Source of the DNA: Tetracentron sinense
Taxonomy: Eukaryota > Streptophyta > Magnoliopsida > Trochodendrales > Trochodendraceae
Direction of reading: 5' to 3'
Length of the DNA stretch: 64,000 nucleotides
NCBI GenBank assembly: GCA_015143295.1
Contig: JABCRI010001062.1
Location: 124,001 to 188,000, forward strand
The notes beneath the pieces were generated by a model. That model made no database searches and had not been told where the DNA came from. It saw only the letters and a program-made list of their open reading frames with translations. Positions 11,066 through 21,429 of the stretch are shown here, piece after piece. Both the position numbers and the translations under genes were made by a program. Position 1 is the first letter of the stretch. Every line of letters starts with the position of its first letter.

Positions 11066-12570
11066 TCATTCAAACAACTCTGGGTACTTCACTTTAACTT
11101 CGGCCTCACACTCTCATGTAGCCTCTTCTCGAGCATGATATTGCCATTGCACGAGGACCAACGGGATAGTCTTGTTGCGAAAGACTTGGTCTCTCCGATC
11201 CAATATATGAACCGGCTTTTTAACCAAAGTGAGATCCTCTCGGATTTCCAATGGTACCAACTCGATGATATGCAAAGGGTCCGCAATGTACGTCCGAAGC
11301 ATAGACACGTGGAAAACGTTGTGAACCGTGGCCATGTGAGGTGGAAGAGCTACCCGGTAAGCAACTTCACCAACTCGTGTAATAATCTCAAAGGGGCCGA
11401 CATATCGAGGACTAAGCTTGCCTCTTTTGCCAAATCTCATAATCCCTTTGTTAGGAGATACTTTCACAAAGACTTGATCCCCAACCTGGAATTTCAAGTC
11501 CTTGCGGTCCGCAAATCTCTTTTGACGATCTTGAGCGACTTTCAACCGATCCCGGATGATCTTAACCTTATTCGCAGTGTGCTCGATCAACTCCGGACCT
11601 AACACTTTTCTCTCTCCTACCTCATCCCAGTAGAGAGGAGACCTGCAACTTCACCCATACAAGACCTCAAATGGTGTCATTTGGATGCTCGCCTGATAGC
11701 TATTATTGTAAGCAAACTCAACCAAAGGCAAGTGCTCTTCCCAACTGCCATTGAAATCCAACATACATGCCCGAAGCATGTCTTCGATGATTTGGTTCAC
11801 CCTCTCAGTTTGTCCATCTGTTTCTGGATGAAAAGCGGTGCTGAAATCAAGTCGAGAACCTATGGCATCCTGAAAACTCTTCTAGAATCTGGACGTGAAT
11901 CGTGGATCCCGATCTGACATAATACTGACTGGCACCCCGTGCAACCTAACAACTTCCTTGATGTATAGAGCAGCCAACTGGCTCGAGTTAAACGTAGTCC
12001 GGTAAGGTAAGGAATGTGCGGACTTTGTCAAATGGTCTACCTTGAACCATATAACCTCTGCGTTCTTTGCCCTTTTTGGCAAGCCAACAATGAAATCCAT
12101 GGAGATGTGCTCCCATTTCCACTCGGGAATAGGGAGAGACTGTAACAGACCCGCTAGTCTCAAGTGCTCTGCCTTCACCTGTTGGCACATCAAGCACTGA
12201 GATGCATACTCTGCAACATCTCTCTTCATATTTCGCCACCAAAAGTGCCCTTTGAGGTTCTGGTACATCTTTGTACCCCCAGGATGCACTGTGTACTTTG
12301 AACGGTGGGCTTCATCCATAATCTCTCTCTGAAGATCCGCATTGACCGGAACACAGTCTTCCCCTGAATGTAATAGCACCTCGGCTAGTGAGAGAGAAGT
12401 CCTCACTATCCTTGGAAACTTCCTTGTCCCGGAAAGCCAACAAGTCAGCATCCGTGGCTTGGTATTCTTGGATCAAATCTATAATGTATGGCCGAACCGT
12501 GACATTTGCCAAGATAGGGCTGTGGACGGAATCATTCACACTGATGTCCAGATTAGCTAAATCTTTCAAT
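11066..12570 (-). pseudogene. pol: Integrase domain of pol, with chromodomain-like tail
   Basis: The N-terminal zinc-binding motif is visible (HRSKYTVHPGG, then CLMCQQVK). The catalytic core follows, with MDFIVGLP and SDRDPRF carrying the two aspartates and a downstream TDGQTERVN segment carrying the glutamate. The C-terminal domain contains GPFEIITRVGEVAYRVALPP. A chromodomain-like end has VLVQWQYH and a terminal YPELFE before a stop at 11066-11068. The reading frame is broken: a stop replaces the expected Trp near 11880, another replaces a Trp at 11114-11116, and the N-terminal part is shifted around 12312-12451. The product would insert cDNA into the genome; this copy cannot encode it intact. 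Confidence 0.9.
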
Positions 12571-12599
12571 AATGTACATTCTCACACTAACATGTGAGC

Positions 12600-13000
12600 C
12601 AACAACCCCAGAGGTCTTCTACTCAAAGCATCCGCCACCACATTTGCTTTACCCAGGTGGTATTGGATGGTGCATTCATAGTCTTTTAAAAATTTCATCC
12701 AACGCCATTACCGTAAATTTAGCTCCTTTTGGGAAAAGAGGTACTTGAAGCTCTTGTGATCCGTGAACACATAGAAATCTATCCCGTAAAGGTAATGACG
12801 CCAAATCTTGAGTGCAAACACGACCGCAGCAAGTTCCAAATCGTGGGTGAGGTAATTCTTTTCATGCTCTTTCAACTGCCTTGATGTATAGGCAATAATG
12901 ACCTTCTTGTGCTGCATGAGGATACAACCAAGTCCATCGTGTAAGGCATCACTGTACACCTTATATCCACCACGTCCTGATGGCACTGTAAGGTCGGGGG
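12600..13000 (-). pseudogene. pol: RNase H domain of pol
   Basis: The stretch translated from 12986 down to 12708 contains [15 protein letters not shown], then [21 protein letters not shown] and FTDHKS, the usual order in Ty3/gypsy RNase H. It lies between RT and integrase in the normal pol order. The reading frame is open for 92 codons but is not continuous with RT or integrase because of stops. It would degrade the RNA strand of the RNA-DNA hybrid. Confidence 0.88.
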
Positions 13001-13061
13001 CTGTGGTAAGCCTCTTCTTCAGTTCCGTGAAACTGATCTCGCACTTATCACTCCATATAAA

Positions 13062-13800
13062 CTAGGTATTTTTCCTTGTCAAATAAGTGAGCGGTGCTGC
13101 GAGGCTGGAGAAACCCTCTACAAATCTCCTGTAATAGCCTGTCAACCCAAGGAAGCTGTGTATCTCCGTGACACTCTTGGGCCTCGCCCAACTCATGACT
13201 GCCTCTATCTTCTTCGGATCTACCGAGATGTCTTCCGCAAATACAACGTGGCATAGGAATGCCATTTCCTCCAACCAAAACTCACATTTGCTTAGTTTGG
13301 CATACAACTTGTGTTCTCTCAACATTTTCAAAGCAAGGCAAAGGTCTCGCATGTGATCTTCCTGTGTCTGGGAATAGACCAGGATATCATCGACAAACAC
13401 TATCACGCATTGATATAGGCATGGTCGGAACACCCGATTCATCAAATCCATAAAGGCTGTCGGCGCGTTCGTTAGACCAAAAGGCATCACCAAGAACTCG
13501 TAATGCCCATATCGAGTCCTGAAAGCAGTTTTGAGAACATCTTTCGCCTTAATCTTCAACTGGTGGTAATCGGACCGAAGGTCAATCTTGGAGAAAAATC
13601 TTGCTCCTTTTAACTGATCGAACAAATCATCAATCCTAGGCAATTGATACCAATTCTTTATTGTGACCCTGTTCAACTGCCTGTAATCGATGCACATCCA
13701 TATCGAGCCATCCTTCTTCTTGACAAATAAAATCGGGGCACCCTACAGTGAGACACTTGGTCGAATGAAACCAAGGCCTTGCATTTTCTCTAATTGAGTC
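13062..13800 (-). pseudogene. pol: Reverse transcriptase domain of pol
   Basis: An open stretch of 211 codons (13697-13062) carries [21 protein letters not shown], the catalytic [10 protein letters not shown] and the thumb segment [11 protein letters not shown]. Upstream, GFIRPSVS is followed by a stop where a Trp is normal (near 13743), so translation from protease into RT is blocked. Lengths and spacing are otherwise normal for the Ty3/gypsy RT palm and thumb. Confidence 0.93.
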
Positions 13801-14400
13801 TTCAACTCCTTGAGTTCAATCGGGGCCATTCTATACGAAGCCCGGAAGATAGGAGCTGTGCCTGGTGCAAGCTCGATCACAAACTCAATTTCCTATCTAG
13901 AGGCAACTCTGGCAACTCCTCTGAAAATACATCCAGGAATTCACTCACGATCAGAATAGTTGAAGAGTCCTTTGCCTCGGGGTTTGCTAGGCTCAACGCC
14001 GTAAAGCAGGCAATATTTTTACTTCTCAACCCCCGAAAATGGAATGGCTTCCCTTCCAACGGCTTAAAGAGTACCATCTTTTCAAAATAAGCCATATGCC
14101 CATGATGCGTTGCTAACCAATCCATGCCCAAGATAACATCGAAGTCCTGGAATCCAAGGACGATGAGATCGACTGTCAATTCGTGGCTTCCAACTTGGAC
14201 TGTACTGCCTCTAAAAATGCTATCTGATACTACTGTTTTGCCGAGAAGAGTCGAAATGAATAACTATGGTTCCAATTGACTAGGCTCCATAGAAAAGCCT
14301 TGGGAAAAACTCGGTGAGACAAATGAATGGGTAGACCCGGTGTCGATCAACACTTTAGCCAAACATTCATTGACTAATAAAGTTCCTGAAATTTTAATTA
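13801..14400 (-). pseudogene. pol: Aspartic protease domain and linker to RT
   Basis: The catalytic triplet D-T-G is encoded at 14336-14344, in the context LIDTGSTHSF. The second conserved motif, DFDVILGMDWL, falls about 65 residues later, followed by a linker ending in ELPELP that leads to RT. At least one stop interrupts the region after the DTG. The protease would process Gag-Pol in the particle. Confidence 0.85.
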
Positions 14401-14566
14401 GCTAAGTTAGTCATGCATCAACATCATATGTATAGATATATAGATATATATAACACGCTATATACGCACACAAGAAATAAGGCATAACATGACAATCGTG
14501 GGCAATTGAATAACTTTAAGCGCATACCTTGCACTACATCATCCGATGCAAGTGCATCTCCCTCGA

Positions 14567-15795
14567 TCAAGACAAATATTCGCCCCTGGTTCGCCTGGCG
14601 AGGCGGAGGTGTAGACCGGGTAGGCTGGGAGGACGCCTGGTATGACCCGGTGGGCGTGCTGGGGGCCTAATCCCCTGAGACTGGCTTGCCAAATGCCAAC
14701 TAGGGCAATCCCTGATCACATGGCCCTGGTGACCACAGTGAAAAATCCACCCGATGCCCTTCGGCAATCTCCTGCTGGATGCCTTCGGCCGCAAGATGTG
14801 CAGACCTCATATGTATAAGTCGGAGGGGACGGAGGTGGGGCATACCTCGCTGTCTGAGGTGCAACTGGTCGTGGGGCCGGAAGAGCCTTAGGCCGTGGCG
14901 CCTGAGGCATGTACGGTCATGGAACTGGAGGCGCATAAGATGGCCTCACTGGTGGTGCTGGCCACGCATACTGAGGTGGTGCTGACCATGTGTACTGATA
15001 AGGGCCGGTCCGAACCCGCCTCTCTAGAGGTGCTGAACTGCTAGGTTGGCCTCTCGCCAAATCTCTCTTCTTAGATACGGCCTCTGAATTTACCTCGATC
15101 AACAAGGCCTTGTCCACTACTTCCGGATAAGTAGCGTGCCTGAAAGCCGAAACTTTCTCCATAATGACATCTTTGAGCCCTTGCTCAAAACTTCTCGCCT
15201 TCATTGCCTCAGTGGCAACCATGTGAGTTGCGAAGCGTGATAGCTCCGAGAACTTGGCCTTGTATTGAGCGACTGACATCGAACCTTGCTCAAGGTTGAT
15301 GAATTCTCTCTCATTCTTTTCTCGTGCTCCAACCGGAAAGTACTTCTTATAAAAAGTATCCTTGAACTCCTCCGAAGTCCAGGGTTGACCTTCCATGGTC
15401 AAATCTCGGGTCCTCAAGGCAGACAACCACCAATGGTGTGTCTCACCCTCTAGCATGAAAACAGCTCATGCTACCTTCTCTTCCTCTGTCGGAGAGAGGA
15501 CTGCAAATATCTTCTCCAACTGGAGGATCCAAGCCTCCGTAGCAAGAGGGTCTACACTCCCATGGAATGATGGAGGCCTTAGTCTCCTGAATGCCTCAAC
15601 TCCAGTTGTACGATGTACTGGAGCTACGGGCAGTGGAGTAGGTGTCGCTGATGATGGTATAGTTTGTCGAGCCGCCAGTATGGCGAGTGTCTCAGCAATA
15701 GAGCCTAAGACCTAAGAGAGGTCCGACTACTCATCCTCATCTCGTGAAGAAGAGGAAGCTCTGGTGTGTGGTCCGCGACCCCGTGTGCCTCATGA
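14567..15795 (-). pseudogene. gag: Gag polyprotein, broken
   Basis: From about 15795 leftward the reading frame holds a low-complexity N-terminus and a LRPPSFHGSVDPLATEAW motif. A clean 179-codon stretch (15456-14917) then matches the retrotransposon gag domain (FYKKYFP, FINLEQG, YKAKFSELSRFA). A Pro-rich region and two zinc knuckles follow. Stops occur at about 15460, 15710 and 15735. The second knuckle (HCGHQGHVIRDCP) lacks its first Cys and is out of frame with the first (CTSCGRRHPAGDC), implying an indel near 14745. Gag would form the particle and bind RNA. Confidence 0.88.
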
Positions 15796-16127
15796 CTAAA
15801 GTCCTGAGAACAATAGCACCACATGAGTCAAACTTGGAACCACAATTTATCACAGTTCCATTTCACAATAGTTTAAGTAGTATTAGTTATATAATGCTAA
15901 TATACATCGCATCATAACCATCGGTGTATACACAATAGACTTAGTGTTCTAGTGTTTCTAAGACCTGTATTTGGTTGAAACAACCATTTAGACTAAGACT
16001 AAAGTTTAATCTTACACTTGGAACATAATTCGTTTCCGGCTTACTTCCTTCCTAACTTGCTTCCCAACATATGCTCTTGTCAAACGGTGGTACTAGATTC
16101 TAAGTGACCCTAAAGACTTAAAGCCTA
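15796..16127 (-). other. Untranslated leader of the Ty3/gypsy element
   Basis: Non-coding DNA between the PBS and gag. It is similar to bases 1-179 and 2792-2887. No ORF. Confidence 0.7.
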
Positions 16128-16140
16128 AGCTCTGATACTA
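16128..16140 (-). other. Primer-binding site, initiator tRNA-Met type (one mismatch)
   Basis: The reverse complement reads TAGTATCAGAGCTT, one base off the canonical TGGTATCAGAGC at position two. It lies 4 bp from the 5' LTR. Confidence 0.85.
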
Positions 16141-16144
16141 CTTC

Positions 16145-18435
16145 TGTTGTGACCCAAAACCCACCCTAAGAGTTAGAGTGAATCTTGGATGACTTATCAT
16201 GGCTTACAGGACTTGCTTGACAAACCATCCTGCAAAATACCTGGAGCATATACAAAGAGGACATAATAATGGAAGCATTAACTTAACATAACACAGTGGA
16301 AGACTAACCAAACCTCTAAGTATATATAGACATGATCCAAGTTGTACAAAATGAAACCACAAAAGAAAGTGCGGACATGGCGGCCAAAATACATGAATAT
16401 ATTATCTCAAGCTCACCCACAGATCACTCAGAATCTACCACCTAGTAGTAGCCCTCTACCAGAGGTTCCTCCACAGGCTCCTCAACATACTCCTCCTCCA
16501 CCCATGGGCTAGGAGCACAGATGTCGAAAGGAGCGGCAGCTCCCTCAGTACCTGCCAATATAAACGTACGGCTGAGCATGAAATACTCAGCGTGTACCAA
16601 ATGCTAACCAACAGTCACAACATAACAATAACGATATATAAAGCAGGAAGTGATTCATATAATAACAGGAAAGTAAAACAGTTTATATTCATGCTTGCAT
16701 CAAATAAAGGCCGATAAAACTCTTGAAATCATTGTGCACTTGACTTGACTTAAATACTCTTTTCATGCTTGAAAAACTTGTCATGTCCGTCTTGCTTGTA
16801 TGTCATGCGTGTCATGTCATGCGTGCTTGCTTGGAATTTTAACATGCTCATGTAACTTGTGAGATGCGCTTGTGAGATGCACTTGTGAGATACATTTGGG
16901 AGGGAAGGGAGACCCTTCTTTCAATGAGATGCACTTGAGAGAGAAGGGAGACCCTTCTTTCAATGAGATGTACTTGTGAGTGAGGGGAGACCCCTCTTTC
17001 ACCGTTGAATGGAGGGAAATGTAAACTCCCTCGTGCGCAATGCTTGTTCTTGTTCTTGTTCTTGTCAACAGCGAGGCAAAACATATCGTAAGATATGCCG
17101 TACCTCTAAAACGTTATTCTTGAAAACATTGATAAACCATGTCATGCATGCCGTGCTTGTGGAATCGTGTACATACTTTCATTTGGAATTAAATATGACA
17201 TTTGGGATTTAAACAATACATAGAAGATCATTAATTTAAACAAGTAAATATTCATGCCATTTAGAGAAAGTCATTAATCACACTATCATAAACCCTAATA
17301 ATTCCACACGCTTTTAAGCATGCATTTCTTAATTTACAACTCATTTTCTTCACCTTGACATTTCATCAAACATGTGGTGTGTACATTATTTGTTAAAGCC
17401 TATTTCATACTTTTCTAGATGGTTTCATGCTCACAACATACATGTGCATTCATTATTGATACAATACCCTTCCCTATTTCATTCATCACAACACATCCAC
17501 ATGGCATCCATCGCCACTCATCCTCCAGTCATTCATCCCATAGTATTCACACACTTAGATAGTAGAGAAAAAAACATAAAAATGAAGGAAAGAGAGAAGA
17601 ACGTGAACTAGGAGGGTAGCATAAGGTACCGACCTCGAATAGGATGAGGAAGAACTCTTCAATCGTGCGTGGAGTCACTGCCTTAGCTTGGAGAACGTGT
17701 CCCTCACTTGCTTGATATTGGATTTGAAGAATCCAAGCCTTTGGAACAATCTTGGGTTCTTGAACTCTTGATTTGCTCAAGAGGATGCCTTAGGGTTAGA
17801 ATCCCCTTTCCTCCTCTCTCCATTTCTCTCAAATACACTAAGTGTGGTGAATGAGATCCTCAAGGTTCAAGCAAGCCTTAATAGGCAAGGGTGTAACGCC
17901 TAAAAGACGAAATAGCCCTTAATGAAATTTTGCAAAACATGATAGACCGATCGATCGGTGGTCAATACCGAGCGATCAGTCGCCTCCCGAGCGACCATTG
18001 TTTTGACCAAGCGATCGGTCAAAAACACGCTCTTTGGAATTTTTCCCCATACAAAAAAGTGCACTAATCGATAGCTACCGATCGATCGGTTGTGGACCAA
18101 TCAATCGCCAATATGGACCGAGCGATCGGTTATATACCGATCGATCGCTCTCGTGACCGAGCGATCGGTTCTCTGTAAGTTTTGACACTAAGTCCCATTT
18201 TCATCCATTCCTACTACTTGGACTTATCCTACTTCCCTTTTGATCTCTTCTAAACATGACTAGGGCCATTTCCAGGCTTAGAGACATTATTAAATAATTT
18301 ATTTAATTAATTATAACATTTTTGAAACAATTCTAAAAGGGCTTCCAACTTTTCATTTCATGGAATTAGAGATTACAAGGCATCATGCCTTGACACACAT
18401 TTCAAGGTATATACAAAAAGTTCCAGAGTTCTACA
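16145..18435 (-). mobile_element. 5' LTR of the complete Ty3/gypsy element
   Basis: It runs TGTTGTGACCC to CCAGAGTTCTACA and is collinear with the left LTR. It has a palindrome cluster at 17940-18172 (ACCGATCGATCGGT and relatives) and a minisatellite at about 16860-17005. Confidence 0.92.
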
Positions 18436-18649
18436 CAAAGATTTTTGCTACTAGTTGGTGGTGAGACAGCTAGAACAACGAAGGATCTAACATGTATCTT
18501 TGTGCACATCAATTATAGCTTTCTTTTATATTTTATTTTGATGATAATTCAAAATGTACAAGTAGTAGTTTCTGAGATAATGCTGGACGTCGTTCAGCCA
18601 AGTACTACTATAATAAAAAAAAGTTTGGACAACATCCTTTCACAACCAA

Positions 18650-18745
18650 GGTGAAAAAGAAAGAAGATGAAGAAAGCAAATGGGCTCAGTATCTTGAAAA
18701 AGAAAGAAGATGAAGAAAGCAAATGGGCTCAGTATCTTATCCTAC
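18650..18745 (+). repeat. Two-copy tandem repeat, unit about 45 bp
   Basis: The block aaagaaagaagatgaagaaa through gggctcagtatctt occurs twice in direct succession. Confidence 0.85.
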
Positions 18746-18793
18746 GCCCACAGAAATTCAAGAAGAAAATTGTAACAAACCATGCACAGAGAG

Positions 18794-18880
18794 ATAGAGA
18801 CGAGAGAGAGAGAGAGAGAGAGAGCTGAGGGAGGAGGAGAGAGGAGCGTAAGAGAGAGGAGAGAGAGAGAGAGAGAGTGT
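18794..18880. repeat. GA microsatellite, interrupted
   Basis: Runs of gagaga broken by a short gctgagggaggagg segment. Lies about 350 bp upstream of the extensin TATA box. Confidence 0.9.
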
Positions 18881-19048
18881 GAGAGACAAGTCAAGCCGCC
18901 TGCCTTCCAGAAAAAAAACTTTAGAAGTTAGGCACCAGAGCTTTGAATAATTGCATCACAAAAGGATAGCTACTATTACCCTTATCTTTATATTAATTTG
19001 CTTAGCTTGCAAGTGATAGCAACTAAAGAAAGCCAAAGTCAAATTGAG

Positions 19049-19172
19049 AGACATTAAATTTGAAAACTCATTCAATCAGTTTTTTACAAGGGTTTAATGA
19101 ATTTTTTTTTTACAAGTAATCATTAAATTTGAAAACTCATTCAATACAGTTTTTACACGGGTTTAATGACTT
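19049..19172. repeat. Two-copy tandem repeat, unit about 60 bp
   Basis: cattaaatttgaaaactcat, then a caggttt-like stretch and gggtttaatga, occurs twice. It lies 55-180 bp upstream of the extensin TATA box, so it forms part of the proximal promoter. Confidence 0.8.
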
Positions 19173-19227
19173 TTATAATTAATTTTACCAAGATGAGTTG
19201 GGGTGTTGAGAGGGTAAATTGCTAAGC

Positions 19228-19235
19228 TATATAAG
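19228..19235 (+). promoter_or_regulatory. TATA box of the extensin gene
   Basis: TATATAAG lies 80 bp before the ATG at 19316. That predicts a 5' UTR of roughly 50 bp. It is the only good TATA box near the gene. Confidence 0.75.
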
Positions 19236-19315
19236 GAAGTGAGTAGGTTGCTTGATAGCATAACAAAACCCCATTTGGCCTTGAAAATGGGAAGGAAGGA
19301 AGGAAGGTGGCCTCA

Positions 19316-20528
19316 ATGGCCTCCCTCATTACCACTCTTCTAGTGGTGATAATTTCTCTGAGCTTTCCCTTAGAGATCACAGCAAATTACTACTACTCAT
19401 CTCCTCCACCACCCAACAAAATCTCCCCCTTACCACTACAAATCGCCACCACCACCACCCAAGGAACCTTATAAATACAAGTCTCCTCCACCACCACCAA
19501 AGGAACCTTATAAATACAAGTCTCCACCACCACCACCCAAGGAACCCTACAAGTACAAGTCTCCACCACCACCACCACCAAGGAACCCTACAAGTACCTG
19601 TCTCCCACCACCACCACCCAAGAAACCCTACCAGTACAAGTCTCCTCCTCCACCACCAAAGGAACATTACAAGTACAAGTCTCCTCCTCCTCCACCAAAG
19701 GAACCCTACAAGTACAAGTCTCCACCACCGCCACCCAAGAAACCCTACAAGTACCTGTCTCCACCACCACCACCAAAGGAACCTTACAAGTACAAGTCCC
19801 CTCCACCACCACCAAGAAACCCTACAAGTACCTATCTCCACCACCACCACCCAAGAAACCCTACAAGTACCTGTCTCCACCACCACCACCAAAGGAACCT
19901 TACAAGCACAAGTCCCCTCCACCACCACCTAAGAAACCCTACAAGTATCTGTCTCCACCACCACCACCCAAGAAACCCTACAAGTACAAGTCCCCTCCAC
20001 CACCACCCAAGAAACCCTACAAGTACCTATCTCCACCACCACCACCCAAGAAACCCTACAAGTACCTGTCTCCACCACCACCACCAAAGGAACCTTACAA
20101 GTACAAGTCTCCTCCACCACCACCTAAGAAACCCTACAAGTACCTGTCTCCACCACACCCCCCAAGAAACCCTACAAGTACCTGTCTCCACCCCCACCAC
20201 CCAAGAACCCTACAAGTACCTGTCTCCACCACCACCACCCAAGAAACCCTACAAGTACATGTCTCCGCCACCACCAAAGGAACCCTACAAGCACAAGTCT
20301 CCTCCTCCACCACCAAAGGAACCCTACAAGTACAAGTCTCCTCCACCACCACCCAAGAAACACTACAAGTACCAGTCTCCTCCACCACCAATTACAAGTA
20401 CAAGTCTCCACCACCTCCACCACCAGTCTACAAGTACAAGTCTCCGCCCACCGCCGCCGCCGGTGCACAAGCCGCACCCACCACCTGCCTACATGTATAG
20501 TTCACCTCCTCCTCCTCACCACTACTAA
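19316..20528 (+). pseudogene. Extensin-like cell-wall hydroxyproline-rich glycoprotein, frame disrupted
   Basis: The ATG at 19316 begins a 23-residue signal peptide (MASLITTLLVV...LEITA) followed by [10 protein letters not shown], the classic extensin N-terminus. About 24 units of a 39 bp repeat follow, encoding [13 protein letters not shown] and the variant with KKPYKYL. The end is [12 protein letters not shown] and a TAA at 20526. SPPPPP blocks are sites for proline hydroxylation and arabinosylation; YKYK blocks allow tyrosine cross-linking in the wall. The repeat phase is not constant. The frame shifts after the signal peptide (about 19418), around 19577 and 19610, near 19805, 20155 and 20206, and twice in 20385-20455, at least eight indels. 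An out-of-frame ATG at 19287 precedes the start; family members often begin there, so another indel is possible. It is either a pseudogene or a true gene with assembly indels. Confidence 0.88.
19461..20367 (+). repeat. 39 bp coding repeat, about 24 units
   Basis: The AAG of each K-E/K-P-Y motif recurs every 39 bp from 19461 to 20355. Exceptions are intervals of 41, 40, 38, 38, 38 and 36 bp at the points where the frame changes. This is the extensin repeat array itself. Confidence 0.9.
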
Positions 20529-20549
20529 GATAGGCTTTGAGAGAAGATG

Positions 20550-20682
20550 GTAAGCTTATAATATTTTCATCTGTATATAACGATAAAGCCATCACATACC
20601 TTCATGGATAGAAAAATGGGCCAATGCGGCTACCAGTACAATATGTATCAACACTAAATTGATCTTCTTTTTATCCTTGCAG
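20550..20682 (+). other. Probable intron in the extensin 3' UTR
   Basis: GTAAGC directly follows GAAGATG, 21 bp after the stop codon. A pyrimidine-rich tract and TTGCAG close it at 20682. Introns in the 3' untranslated region are known in plant extensin genes. Splicing here is inferred, not shown. Confidence 0.6.
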
Positions 20683-20840
20683 GAAAGGAGAGGCGGATTA
20701 TCGAATAAAAAGGAGGTCTGCAGATCTTTATTCTTAAGAGAAGGAAAGCGAGTCTCCTAGTGTGATTGTACGTAGTCTTTGGTATTTTGGAATAAGAATA
20801 ATAATAATAATAATCATGCTCATCAAGAGGAAAAAGCAAG
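20683..20840 (+). other. Extensin 3' UTR, second exon (approximate)
   Basis: Downstream of the predicted acceptor lies a short AT-rich region. It has a run of ATA repeats (20800-20814) and AATAAG/AATAAT variants that could serve as polyadenylation signals. The end is not defined. 20841-21178 shows nothing recognisable. Confidence 0.4.
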
Positions 20841-21178
20841 AAAAATTAGAAAGAACGAGAAGCTCTATCACTCTCATGAAGTGTTAGTGTAATGCAATGG
20901 TCCACGTGTTTGTGCGTGTTGACAATCACACAAATGTATGTCGTTTCCGACCTTTTGGCAAATGAAGAGGTTGATTATTATAACATAGTGCAAAATTTTA
21001 AGCAATGACGTTTTTGTTTTTTTTTTATAAATAATATATACTAATCCAGCATAGCATAAGAATTTTTTAATTGGGATTCCTCTTAGGGACAATTCTTTGA
21101 TACATGGTTATTATATGAGTATTTAACCATCACAAAAATAGCCAGCATTATTCCAATTAAGTTTAATAATAATAATAA

Positions 21179-21396
21179 TCTTTACTATTATAATCGGAGA
21201 GGCAGGCGTAGCCTGATTTTTCCGAAATTCCCAATCTACCCTTGTATAAATCAAACTTTGATTTAATGTTTTACTTTAATTCCCAAACTATCCCTTGCTT
21301 ATCTATCAATTTAAAGAATAAAATCACAGCCAATCGCGATTGAACTCGAGGAGAGTTCAGTCGCACCTCACGTGCATCGCATGTGCCACCCGCTAG
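21179..21396 (+). mobile_element. Small non-autonomous Helitron, 218 bp
   Basis: It begins TCTTTACTATTATAATCGG at 21179 and ends CGCTAG at 21396. It is inserted between A and T in an AAT-repeat tract, as Helitrons require. A hairpin (CACGTGC, loop ATC, GCATGTG; 21369-21385) lies about 8 bp before the terminal CTAG. No helicase is encoded; it must be mobilised in trans. Confidence 0.8.
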
Positions 21397-21429
21397 TAAT
21401 AATAATAATAATAAGAAGGGGGCAATTTA

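Larger units (their letters stand above)
8694..18435 (-). mobile_element. Complete Tekay-like Ty3/gypsy element, TSD CAAAG
   Basis: Two long LTRs (8694-10977 and 16145-18435) flank gag and pol, all read on the minus strand. CAAAG precedes the left LTR (8689-8693) and follows the right LTR (18436-18440). A PBS and a polypurine tract lie at the correct internal ends. The order is gag, protease, RT, RNase H, integrase, with a chromodomain-like tail after integrase. Long LTRs and that tail point to the Tekay/Del chromovirus lineage; this placement is inference without a tree. Stops and frameshifts in gag and pol make it non-autonomous. Confidence 0.93.

Noticed and set aside
11135..11602. 155-codon plus-strand frame
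   Set aside because: Shadow of the minus-strand integrase C-terminal domain.
19377..19928. 183-codon minus-strand frame rich in Trp and Val
   Set aside because: It is the antisense of the extensin CCA/CCT repeats; codon periodicity comes from the 39 bp unit and there is no promoter or start context.
19461..20367. Regular 39 bp spacing suggesting a CRISPR-like array
   Set aside because: Repeats are contiguous and coding ([13 protein letters not shown]), with no unique spacers, in a plant genome.
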